Below are positions 19,701 through 29,044 of a DNA stretch of 32,410 nucleotides, in pieces. Origin of the DNA: Plakobranchus ocellatus. Its lineage: Eukaryota; Mollusca; Gastropoda; Plakobranchidae. The DNA is taken from assembly GCA_019648995.1 (NCBI GenBank), contig BLXT01002730.1, positions 1,590,903-1,623,312 on the forward strand, read 5' to 3'. Below the pieces are notes generated by a model. It did not search any database and was not told the DNA's origin. It saw nothing but the letters and a program-made list of their open reading frames with translations. The translations under genes and the position numbers were made by a program. How positions within the stretch are numbered: the stretch's first letter is position 1; each line of letters opens with the position of its first letter.

Positions 19701-22700
19701 TCTTATTCATTGTTAATCTTTCTCAATATTTTCAAGGCTTTGAGCCCATTGATGTGGCTAAGAAAACCCGCATAGAAGAAGTCCTAGAGCCTGATTTGGA
19801 TACAGCCATTGTTAAACTGGCAAAAACAAGGAAGCAGACACCACTCCGATGCATCAAAGAAGCAAGAGAAGTGGCAAATAACAACATTTACTTTTATGTA
19901 AATTTACCATCACATTCCACTTTGTCATTTAAATTACTAAGAGGAGCAATGAAGTCATAATTTGTATCATATTTTTTTTCTTATTTCAACTTCTTCTGGA
20001 TTTCGAAATATCTCTATGTATTTGTATGCCAACAAGACTAAAGCAGTAAATATTCGGGTGATCATGGATGGAATGAAGCAAATAAGTTCAAAAGGATGAT
20101 TAAAATTTTATGACAGTCTGTCCTCAGTTTATTTCAAAATTTGTATGTAATGGTTCCACTAAATGAAATCCACATTGTTGACTTAAAATGAAACCCCAAA
20201 CTAAGAAAATAAAAATGACATCTTTCTCAAGATGCAATTTTTTTTATAGGCATGCCTGAAATTTACTCCACATAAGGCTAACCTAATTTTTGCTTCTAAA
20301 AACTGGAATTTTAATTTTGAACTCAGCCATGTAATTCCACAACTAAATTCATTTTGTAAGGTGATGTTAGACTGCCTAACATTTTCAAAAATGTATTCAT
20401 TCATCCGGTTGTGTGATCTTGTGGTCTTTACCTAGGAACCTTTTTGTTATGTTGTTCAATTCGAAACTACAAGATATTTTATAAGAACCATGAAAAGCTC
20501 ACTCTGTCACAGAAATCCATCCAAGTTTCTCCATCTGAGGATAAGGAAACTTGGTTGGATTTAAACTAAATTATTTATGCAAATGTAAACTAATTTCCTT
20601 TCATCAAACTGAGGCCCCTCAATCATGTGTAGATGTTTTGTGAAGGCCAGACAAAAAGTGGGAAAAAAGGACAGCAAAACATTATGGCATCCAAGGGATT
20701 GGAGCGATTTAAGAAATAAAGTTCCAGGCAGCATTTGTAGTAGAAAAGTATATTTTTGTAAGCTTGCCTCTTTGCTTTTTTACTATTTAAATAATTAAAT
20801 TAAATGTTAAATATCATTCGTAGATTACTCTATCAAACATGAATTGAAAGAAAAAATAGCTTGAATCAGAATCTTATAAAATAATGCCTTTATTAATCAA
20901 GGAAATTTTTTTTTTTTTTTAAAGGCTACTTTTTCTGTGTTTAGATTTAAATGGAGATACTTTTTTCTTTTCTTAAAATTAAGGCCCAGCTGTTTGGGCC
21001 ATGGTTTTTTTTTTGGTTTTTTTTTTTGGTCTGATTTATTAACCTTTTGTAAGGGTGAAGTAGCTTAATAAGCCTGCAATGTGATTGGGCTCAGGATAAG
21101 AAAAACACTTTATGGTATTCAGTAGTTCATGTGGGTAATGCAGAGCAAGAGTTTGTTTCTTGGAATGGTTGAGCAAATGAAACAAAGTCAACACTGATCA
21201 CTGTGATAAACTACCATGCAATGCCTAGTGCTACAAAGAGACCTCTAATTATTTATTTAAAATCAATTTTAACTGTGTTTTTAAATACTCCTTTCTTTCT
21301 TCCTGTTTCATCCATAAATTTAAAACGCAGGGTAAAGTCTGTGTTGTTCCTGAAGGAGAGAGAAAGATGTCCATCACCACTGACCATTTAGACCTTGAAG
21401 ATGAAGAAAATGCAGAAGGAATTCCTACGAACCTTGAATCCTTTTCAAAAGTAAGTTTAATCTACCTTTTTTATATGCTAAAGGGTTTTGTAAAAAAAAA
21501 AAACGAACTCCATAACAAATAACATTGTTTTCATTTTCATTTCGAGGCTTTTGGCTCACAGCTAGCATCTAATATTAAAAGCTATCAATGTAGAGATGAC
21601 AGATGATATATGGGATGTGTTCAGTGATTTAATGTTTGACTTAGTAATGAAAATTTAAGGCTGTATTAAAAATTCAATAGTACAGGATCAGCAGCAAAGA
21701 CCAAACAAACCTAACCAATTCACAATATGACAGTATAAGCAACGTAAGATGCTTTCTTCTTCTCAAAGGAGAAAATCTACACAGAATAGAAACATAAAGG
21801 ACCCAATCAAAAATTTTCAAACAAAAATGTCAATTTCATCAGGCTTCCCGATTACAGAGGCAATAGTGCCTCACATTGATTGCTCAACATAAAATGCTGG
21901 CAGGGCTTAGCAGGCTCAGGGGCATTTTGGCAGGGCAGGGCAGGCTCAGGCTAAGAGCATGGTGACTGTGATACATCATACAGTGATTGTACTGTACTCA
22001 TATTTCCTTCAGCATCAATACCAGTTACATCTGGCGATTCCAGTGGTTGTTTACACACCCAGAGGGAACTGGGTCTTGAAACCCCCCCACCCCCCACCCC
22101 CCCAGCTCCTTTTGGATTTTTACATCAAGGATTAGTTGGCACTGGGTTTTAACGCAAAAAATATGATATGAAGAGTGGTGGGGGATATGCATCCAGCAGA
22201 TGTACATTATTAGTGCACTCTGAACTAGGAAAAGTTTTGTACATAACACCATTTTAGGAGCGGTACAGCTGTTGCAATGAGTAAGTTCTTTACACAGCGT
22301 TTTGCAATATTACTGCTACACTTGAGGCAGGAATCCTGTCACAAGGGATGTCATTATAAAGGCAATTGATTGTACAATGTGTTTTGTGTCATCATTTTTT
22401 TGGATTACATTTTTGCATTATCCTTTAATCTTGAAGTTTTGTTAGTTGCTTTGCTTTCTTTTGTATTTATAGATATCTCTTTCTCTCAGTGTTTCGGGAT
22501 TATTTATAAATCATTGCTAAATGGTACATACATATGTAGGCCTAAGTCAATATATCTGTCTGTCACCTCAATTTATTAACACCACCTAATCACAGATTCT
22601 CTTGTTTTCTTAATTACAACTGTTTATCGAGTCATTATCTCATTTATTTATGTAAATTTATTTTTTCCTTTTTTTCCCCCCTAAATTCTTGTAATTTCTC

Positions 22701-24359
22701 ACTTCCTTACCCTCCATTCTTAGTTGGTGAGACTAAAGATAATATTAAAATGTCTAAGTCTTTGGTGAGACCATCTAGGAAGGTTGTCCAACTCCTCTGT
22801 TTTTTTGTTGTTGTTTTTTTCCTTCTCTTCCTTGACTTACCCCTTTTTTCCATCTTTTCTTTAGATCTCTTGTAAGGTACAGTGGACCTTGGATATAGCA
22901 AAATCGGTGGTAGTGGACTACAATTTCGTTATAGCCAAGGTTTGGCTAAAACCAAGGTCGTTGTTAGAGAACAAAAAAAAAAAAAAAAACTTCAGGTTTT
23001 TAATATTAAGTGTCTTTATCTTTAAAAAAAAATTACCTCTCAGACTGAAAGATTCACAATGGCTGAGCAAATGACAATCTCGAGATTTAAAGGGCAATAC
23101 GATGTGCCAAAGTTCTTTATCACTGTGATCAGGGCCCACACCACGCACGAGCAATGCCTAGCATTCATAATGCAAACCCTTGAGTGTTTATTTAGCCAAT
23201 CATGAGATGACCTGTTGCGGTCAGCATTCTGTAACTTGTGAAAGCACACTAGATCTAGATTAGATCTAGCGTAGAACAAATGACTTGCAAAGACAAAGGT
23301 CCATGCAATAGGCCTGGAAGTCGATCGCTGCTCTCCATCCTTATCATTCACAGAGATGATGTCACCCTTCCCCCCACTCTCTCTCTCATATGCGAGCGCC
23401 CACACTTACAGACAAGCCGCAGACTCCATGCAATGTTTACAGTACCGCCAGCTGAGTCATGCCTGTCCACCATGCACCAACAGCCCCCTCTTCCTCTCAT
23501 CACTAACATGCTACACCGCCATGCGCCTTTGCTTAGGAGAGGATTTTACTTTGCCCTCTACCTGTATCACACTTGATAGCGCCGGCCCAGCCCCGCTGTT
23601 TTGGGCATCGCATGTATCATTCAACTTTGCAAAGTTTTGAAGCATTTTGGTTAGACTTTTAATCATCCGTAGCTTCGTTATGCCCAGGGTCTGAATAGCC
23701 CTTGTTCGTTAAGGCAGGGGTTCGAATACTATCATTTAATAAAGATAAAAAGCTTTTAGCAAGTTCCTTCATAACAACCGAGGCCTTGTAACGGCCGATT
23801 GAGGTCTACTGTACCGTACAATAAGTCCACCCTCCATATTGGTGGACTAATTCCTTATTCAAAGACTAGCTGCTTTAGAATTTACTGCAAGGGTGTGATA
23901 AGTATCCTCTTTATGTCTGACATTCCATATCTCGGAAGTATGATGTCGTCTACCACAGCTCTATTTATTCCCATATAAGTTGCTGAAAAGCTCAAGGGAT
24001 GTGATATTTTTTAACTGATATGCCTGATTCACTGTGTTTATAACCATTTCAGATTTGACAAGACCTCTTATTCTTATATTTTGTCTATCTCAATTTTCCC
24101 CCGTTTTGAGAAAGTATAATCTTATATATGTAATTTGTTTTTGCCACTATAATTTTTAACGTGGGTCTGGTCTAAACTGATGAAATTTTTTTTTTTTTCA
24201 TTTATTTAGATCATAACAGAGTGTATAGATGAGAGAAATGAACTCCTGAAGGCCCAGAATTTACTCAATCATAACCCATCATCTTCAACAAACAAGAAGA
24301 GACTAATTGTATCTCCCCATTTCTATAGTGCTGATTTTATCATTGACAAAAATGTTTGA
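16385..24359 (+). CDS. NSL1: NSL1/Mis14-like kinetochore (MIS12 complex) subunit, four exons
   Basis: Exons 16385-16403, 19737-19897, 21331-21450 and 24210-24359 join in phase (1, 0, 0) into about 149 residues ending at TGA (24357). NSL1 is a subunit of the MIS12 complex that links centromeric chromatin to the NDC80 microtubule-binding complex. The identifying block is in exon 2: FEPIDVAKKTRIEEVLEPDL, then a run ending VKLAKTRKQTPLRCIKEA, matching the family pattern EPfD...RV..L...LD....VA..R...P. Human NSL1 is about 281 residues, so this model is short at the N-terminus. Either an exon in the transposon-filled first intron was missed or the protein really is compact. The name rests on one conserved block recalled from memory. 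Confidence 0.6.
16795..17688 (+). other. First intron of the NSL1-like gene, unique part
   Basis: AT-rich sequence with a TCATCATTG/TTGTTG low-complexity stretch near 17255-17335. Small open stretches bounded by splice-like signals (near 17016-17037, 17158-17195 and 17412-17437) were tested. None gave the phase and sequence needed for an NSL1 exon. Confidence 0.5.
17689..19544. mobile_element. pogo-like TIR element, copy 1, interrupted by TIR element copy B
   Basis: Segments 17689-17726 and 18766-19544 match the uninterrupted copy at 30308-31155 nearly end to end. Shared landmarks: AAACGGCTGAACC, CTAAAGCGAAATAAAAAC, TACACACCTTGCCCTTCCC, CAGTTATGCAG, AATAAAGCCATCTCTCTTGT, GGCGCAAGAACCTCTTAA, CATTGTGATGTGACGATGGG, TCGGTTTAAAC. 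The right end is GTTCTACTG, followed by TA (19545-19546). About 20 bp of the left terminus are missing or unrecognisable. There is no transposase frame, so it is non-autonomous. Confidence 0.8.
17727..18765 (+). mobile_element. Copy B of the G-rich-ended TIR element, nested in the pogo-like copy 1
   Basis: The left end GGGGATGTTCAAATATAATC is mirrored by the right end GATTGTATTTGAACGGCCC. It is about 1.04 kb. Inside the left end are G10 and TGTAAGAAGGGG; inside the right end, TGTAAGAAAAGTGTAAGAAG then GGGGGG. The centre has the GCATAGAGCAGTGATTGTAC block and a short ATT/GATT run. The empty site is preserved in the other pogo-like copy near 30376-30385 (AGAGCTTCCCGTTTTT), which fixes the borders to within a few bases. 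Confidence 0.82.
19545..19736 (+). other. End of intron 1 with a strong pyrimidine tract
   Basis: TA target site, AT-rich spacer, then the poly-T and branch region feeding the exon 2 acceptor. Confidence 0.5.
19737..19897 (+). CDS. NSL1: NSL1-like exon 2 (conserved Mis14 helix block)
   Basis: The acceptor is a strong T-rich tract, then ttttcaag; the donor is TTTTAT|GTAAAT. The exon is 161 nt (2 + 53 codons). It encodes the EPID...TRIEEVLEPDLDTAIVKLA...TRKQTP block, predicted helical. An alternative in-phase donor (AGAGAA|GTGGCA, about 25 nt earlier) would drop the odd tail VANNNIYFY; it is a weaker match to consensus. Confidence 0.72.
19898..21330 (+). other. Intron between NSL1-like exons 2 and 3
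   Basis: 1.4 kb of AT-rich sequence with several T runs (20908-20921, 21005-21027). No exon or transposon end was recognised. Confidence 0.6.
21331..21450 (+). CDS. NSL1: NSL1-like exon 3
   Basis: A 120-nt exon of 40 codons in phase 0, with acceptor aaaacgcag (pyrimidine tract ctttctttcttcctgtttc) and donor TCAAAA|GTAAGT. It encodes GKVCVVPEGERKMSITTDHL, then an acidic stretch (LEDEENAEG) and a helix start (LESFSK). I did not recognise a motif of its own; it is placed in this gene by strand, phase and spacing. Confidence 0.68.
21451..22879 (+). other. Intron between NSL1-like exons 3 and 4, left part
   Basis: AT-rich. It contains a short GGCAGGGC/GGCTCAGG microrepeat (21898-21950) and a C-rich tract (22081-22103). 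No exon was recognised. Confidence 0.6.
22880..23811. mobile_element. pogo/Tigger-like non-autonomous TIR element (932 bp)
   Basis: It starts CAGTGGACCT and ends AGGTCTACTG, with TA on both sides (22878-22879 and 23812-23813). Inside the TIR the two ends keep a looser inverted match (TTATAGC...AAGGTCGTTGTTAGAGAAC on the left against the ATAACAACCGAGGCC region on the right). The CAGTRGACC terminus with TA duplication is typical of pogo/Tigger elements of the Tc1-mariner superfamily. There is no transposase frame. It lies in the NSL1-like intron 3. Confidence 0.8.
23814..24209 (+). other. End of the last NSL1-like intron
   Basis: AT-rich, ending in the poly-T tract before exon 4. Nothing else was seen. 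Confidence 0.6.
24210..24359 (+). CDS. NSL1: NSL1-like terminal exon
   Basis: The acceptor follows a long T run (tttttttttttcatttatttag). It encodes 49 residues and stops at TGA. It starts IITECIDERNELLKAQNLLN, a helix continuing from exon 3, and ends in SPHFYSADFIIDKNV. The frame is phase 0 with exon 3. Confidence 0.7.
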   Translation: MITECIDERNELLKAQNLLNHNPSSSTNKKRLIVSPHFYSADFIIDKNV

Positions 24360-27060
24360 AAATACACACCTATGTTGTAAAAAAATTTGAGTATTTTTTT
24401 CTGTTTCATTGTTCTTTTTAACCAGGAACTATGCATATTCAGATAGACCTGCTTTCTTGTCACAACATTATTTTAAAGAAACGTGTATGAAATACTGTAC
24501 ACACCTTTTAAATTTAGTTGGGAACACAAATCCATGTTCAGTTGATTGTATTATCAAATAATGAAATTAAAAAGCAAAATGCTAACCCTCAAATTATATG
24601 ATACACAAACAATGTGATGTGCTCCAGTCAGGAACTGGATCAAGAGAACCCAACATGGCTCATTTAAAGACATGTTCATAAATATTAGGAAAAGTCCAAA
24701 ATATTAAATCTACAAGCTAAATTGATGATCAATCAATCTGAACTTCAGTCAGATACTATAGTTTCAAAGACATGTACAGCCTACATCGTTTTTGTTGTAT
24801 GTAAAGGAATTGATATTTTTGTCAATTTTGGCTAGATCATGATTGTCAATTAGATTTTGTAACTATTAATGGCATTTAAAAAAATATTCACCACTGCAGA
24901 AAATGTTATCTGGATCAGTCTGAACATATTACATGAAACAGACCACTTAGAAAGGCTCGTAATTAAAAAAGGAAATGCCCAGAAAAGGGTGTTCCTAACT
25001 CCTTTCTTTGGATTTTTTTCAAAGAACAGAGACAGACCAGAATAATCTGAATCCCTATAAATTCAAAGATTTCAGGGTATAAGTTACTGATTGGCTATTG
25101 AAGCCTGAGGTCTGCAGGGTCCTTTCTCTCTCTTGTTCAAGTTTGAGCCTCTTATGTGGCAGAAGCTTGAAAGCCTTAAACTAGAGACCTTGCTGTAAGC
25201 TGACTGTATATATGGGTAAAACAACTCAATCAAAGTTTTCATTATGATTTTTTAATTGAGATTTGCACTGTATAACTATAAGGGAATGCAATTGTACAGC
25301 TTCATGGAGAGAAGGAGAGAAAAGTTTGTATTTGCAGTTGTTATAAAAATGTTATTGATAATGTTTTCAGCAGTAGATTGTGAAAAATGAATGCACTTGC
25401 CTATTTTTATACTGATACTATATAGCAGCCACAATGTGATTTGCGCACATCCTCAAGGGGAAAGAGGAAATTCTACACCTTGCAATGCCACTACCAGCTT
25501 TCCTAAGTGCAATGGATTTTGAGACCTCTTTTCTTTGACCAGCACGATCTGTTGCAACTCCCACACTGTTAGTGTTAAGAACTATATCCCTGAAGTCCAG
25601 CGTTAAAAGGGTGAATAAGGTTGAGTGGCAGTTTTTGTAAGCTGATTAGATTTTTCACCTTACTGAAAAGATAGTGATAATGATGTATGATTTGTCAGTG
25701 TTGTGGAAAAGATAAGAATAGCAAGTCTTTCCTTCAATGAAACTAGGGTTATCATTATATTAAAGTTATATGTTATATAGAGACCTTAAAATCAGTGCAG
25801 TTTCACATGTATTTTTGATGAGACTTGCGAGTGTGCACACAAGGAGAGTAAGTTTTATGAAAGCAAGACTTCTATACGACTTGTCATATTACAGTATAAT
25901 CATTTAATGAAGTGTGATTAAAGCAGTTACTTCAGGTCATTTGCATTCTCTTTCTAAATAAATTGCTGCATTGGACCAGATCAACTGAAACTTGCCCCCC
26001 CCCCCCCAAATTCCAAGATGGTGATCTGAGGTGATAAATGTGTTGCAAAATTTGACAGAGATTTTTGGACAAAATTATTTGTTATCAGTAAATATTTAAA
26101 ATCATTTGTAAACGACTGACTAAAATTGTCTATATTTCATCATAGAAATATCTTCATGTTTGCATAATTGGAAATGTTTCTGTGTTTTCATTTGTTAGCT
26201 AAAAATTTGTTTGCCCTCCATAATCTCTTTTTTAATGTTTAATATAGTGAACCAATCTTTGCTTTTCAAGAGATATAGATTTGTATACCATTGTTTAAAA
26301 ATTAAGGGTTTGTGCAGGGGAAAAAAATGCTAATATTTTGAATAAACTACTTTATCAACAGAACCAACCTTGACATAGATTTTTCATGTTTTTTGCTTTT
26401 TTTATTTTTCTGTCTTTCCTTAGATTGCTATAAGCACAAATGAAATGTTTAACACACACATGGATATGGCTGCCCACCATTTAAGTTTTACATGAAGTTT
26501 TGAAAACAAAGGAATAAAACTAATTTTCTCTGTTGTTTAGGGACCAATTTTATTTTAAATGTTCAAAATGTGTCTTTTTTACCACTATTCATGGATACCA
26601 CAAATGGCTTTGTGCTTATCAGTTATAGATCTAATCAAACATTAAACACTGCCTGTGATTAGTAGTTCTTTTAAAAACACAAAAGAAAAGAAATCACTGT
26701 TCTGAGTCTTGCCAAAAATTCCTCAAATTTTATTAATTTAGATGAAGAACAGTTTCAGAACACCAAGGTACAAGGTAACTTCCAAAAATGCTATCTATAG
26801 GTCTACAAATTTACCAACATTGGTGGCCTATCTCTCAGCACTGTCCCCAAAAATCTATCAACCATATTTTTATACCCACCACCTTCAGCTTCCAGAATAT
26901 ACTAGTTATGTAATAACACATCATATCCAGCCTAATTAGATCAATATTATGCAACAATTTATGTTAGAGAAGACTAGAGAAGTTACCGACTTATTAGCTA
27001 AAAATATTGACCAACAAAACTCTCATTTATCCCTCCCTATATAAACATCTTTTGAAATTT
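24360..27060 (+). other. 3' untranslated region and downstream flank of the NSL1-like gene
   Basis: 2.7 kb of AT-rich DNA without coding exons. AATAAA polyadenylation signals in the plus orientation occur at 25957, 26341 and 26513; which one is used cannot be told. A run of 12 C lies at 25996-26007. The open frame at 26742-26939 has no recognisable content. Confidence 0.5.
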
Positions 27061-27091
27061 GGGGCCGTTCAAATATAATCTTACGCCATGT

Positions 27092-27115
27092 GGGGGGGGG
27101 GGGGGGGGNNNNGGG
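27092..27115. repeat. Long G homopolymer with four unresolved bases
   Basis: A run of at least 17 G, then NNNN (27109-27112), then GGG. The N bases mark an unresolved homopolymer, not biology. The matching places in copies A, B and D are also G-rich. Confidence 0.95.
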
Positions 27116-27443
27116 TCATTGAACCAATGTAATATTACACTTTTGTGAGGGGTAAAATAAAAAAAAAAAGAAAAATTGTTAACATAAAAAAGAACATATA
27201 AGGGGAAAGGTAACTATTCTTAACAGACAATCAATAAATGAATTAAGTCTAGCAGTATTATATCCTCTATAATTATATTAGAATGTTAATTTTCCATGTT
27301 TGCCCGTTTGCATGATTTACTTAACTACTCTGTGTAAATGTAGAATTGCATGTGCACATGTGCATATGATTGTTTTTCATGAATGTGTATGTAAAGTGCA
27401 TGGAGCAATGACTGTGTTATGGATTTGCACGATATAAATGCCA

Positions 27444-27525
27444 TATTATTATTATTATTATTATTATTATTATCAGTATTACTATTATTATTATCATCAT
27501 CATCATTATTATCATTATTATTGTC
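27444..27525. repeat. (ATT)n/(ATC)n microsatellite inside copy C
   Basis: About ten ATT units, then mixed ATT/ATC units. It aligns with the ATT arrays of copies A and B. Confidence 0.9.
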
Positions 27526-28059
27526 ATAAGAGGTCACAAAAGCAGTTTAACTGTTACACCGATAAAAGAAAAAAATTCAACTTCACTAATTCATTACTAG
27601 CTCTCTTTTAATCTACAAGATAATCGAATATTGAACGTTCACCTTGTCATAAAGCATAAAACCTTAAATAAGGTTTAAGACTGCGACAATATGTCATTAC
27701 TTTGGAAATTTATTCAAATTCCTTCGTCATCCCGATATTTACCAATGTGCATACTCAATGATAACTGAGAGCTCAAGGCCCTGAGGATCCAACAAAATCT
27801 CTTCTCCGGTTACCGATTATTGACAGTTGTTTGAAAAAGCAAACAGTATGGGTCAGAATGATCGCTAGTTCTTATGAGAGTCTTAATAAAGAGTCCCTGA
27901 TTCAAATCCTAAAGAAAGCCAATTGCAGTATATTTTGCTTCAGAACCACTGACGAATGAATACGCATTTTAAAGAAAAAAAAAATTGTAATAGTGTTTTT
28001 GTAACAACAGTTACTCCTTCAAATTTTCAATTTCTTTTTCTGCTTTCTCATCTGTAACT

Positions 28060-28775
28060 CAAGAAGAATGCACACCACTTAGCATATGTACGCTGAAGCC
28101 TTGTAATGTTGCATAGGAGGTAAGTTCTTGTGAGCGGAGACCTAGCCCAACAGGCCAGAACAACCACCATGCGTGCATGCAAAATTTCATCATGTCATGG
28201 TCATTCAACATTTTGAAAAAGGCAATTCTTAAACTACAATTAATGCTTAACAAGTAAACACGCCATCGACAATTATTATTATTATTATTATTATTGTCGT
28301 TGTTCTTGTTCTTGTTGTTGTTATTGCTATTGTTGTTGTTCTTGTAGTTGTTGTTATTGTTATTATAATTTTTATAATGACAGGTCAACAATGTAATATA
28401 AGCGTAGACCCACACTAAAAGCGACGCGACATGTCATGGCTAACTTGACAGACTGATGTCGCAGTTACTGTGCGCTACCCACCGACAAGTTAGCCTGATA
28501 ATTTGCGTAACAAGACTGGCCTCGTGGTTCGCGCGGCAACGGTCAGTAGAATTATGCGTGGTCATATAATGGCACCCCCCTTTCCCTTATCCGACAGAGC
28601 CAATTGAGTAATCCCTGGCTGCAAAACCTCTCACGTGTCGGTGTAGTAGCCAACATAGTGTGCGCTGTTAGTAAAAAAATTATAGCGTTTCCAAACATGT
28701 TGGTTGTTGCACCCTTGGAAGCCCAAACTGCTGCCTCCAGTGTGCGCTGTCACTTACGGGGGGAGGGGGGGTTGG
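28060..28775. repeat. Extra ~700-bp segment in copy C, with a TTG/ATT microsatellite
   Basis: Absent from copy B at the equivalent place (around 18690). It contains (ATT)n then imperfect (TTG)n (28271-28375) and a GC-richer stretch (28405-28560) with GTGCGCTG words at 28468, 28659 and 28741. No TIR or poly-A tail clearly bounds it, so insertion in copy C or deletion in copy B are both possible. Confidence 0.55.
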
Positions 28776-28860
28776 ACAAATGTAAGAAAGGTGTAAGAAG
28801 GAAGGGGGGAGGTCAAAAAGTCCCCCAAAAGGTGTAAGATTATATTTGAACAGCCCCTTT

Positions 28861-29044
28861 CTAGTGGCATCTCAAACTTATGTGGTCCCTAAATTATGAT
28901 CTAACAACTTTCTAGTCTATGTAAGAAAGGAAATACAAATGTATCCACATGTGGTTTAAATCTTATCAAATTAGAGGTGTACAACAAGAATTGAGTAAAT
29001 AAACGTACATGGAATATACAACATATGATTATTTTAAGTAAGTA
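28861..29044. other. AT-rich spacer between TIR element C and the LINE relic
   Basis: Nothing recognised. Confidence 0.5.

Larger units (their letters stand above)
27061..28857 (+). mobile_element. Copy C of the G-rich-ended TIR element, complete (1.8 kb)
   Basis: The left end GGGGCCGTTCAAATATAATC and the right end GATTATATTTGAACAGCCCC form near-perfect TIRs of about 23 bp. TTT flanks both sides (27058-27060 and 28858-28860). Inside the left TIR is a long G run containing four N (27109-27112). The centre follows copies A and B up to about 28050, then has about 700 bp absent from copy B, then the shared right end (TGTAAGAAAGGTGTAAGAAG). A 3-bp duplication with GGGGC termini recalls the Zator superfamily; that class is a guess. 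No transposase frame is visible. Confidence 0.85.

Noticed and set aside
20501..20580. Acceptor-like CTGTCACAG with a short open frame (KSIQVSPSEDKETWLDL)
   Set aside because: It ends in a stop without a donor and its inclusion would truncate the NSL1-like protein.
23714..23727. GGGGTTCGAATAC, resembling a tRNA box B
   Set aside because: No box A, cloverleaf or acceptor stem around it; it lies inside the pogo-like element.
26742..26939. 65-residue open frame downstream of the NSL1-like gene
   Set aside because: No motif and no supporting splice or promoter signal; length expected by chance.
27061..28857. A link between GGGGCC at the TIR element ends and the known GGGGCC-RNA binding of ZNF106
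   Set aside because: The match is a single hexamer at a transposon end; nothing suggests functional contact, so it is treated as coincidence.
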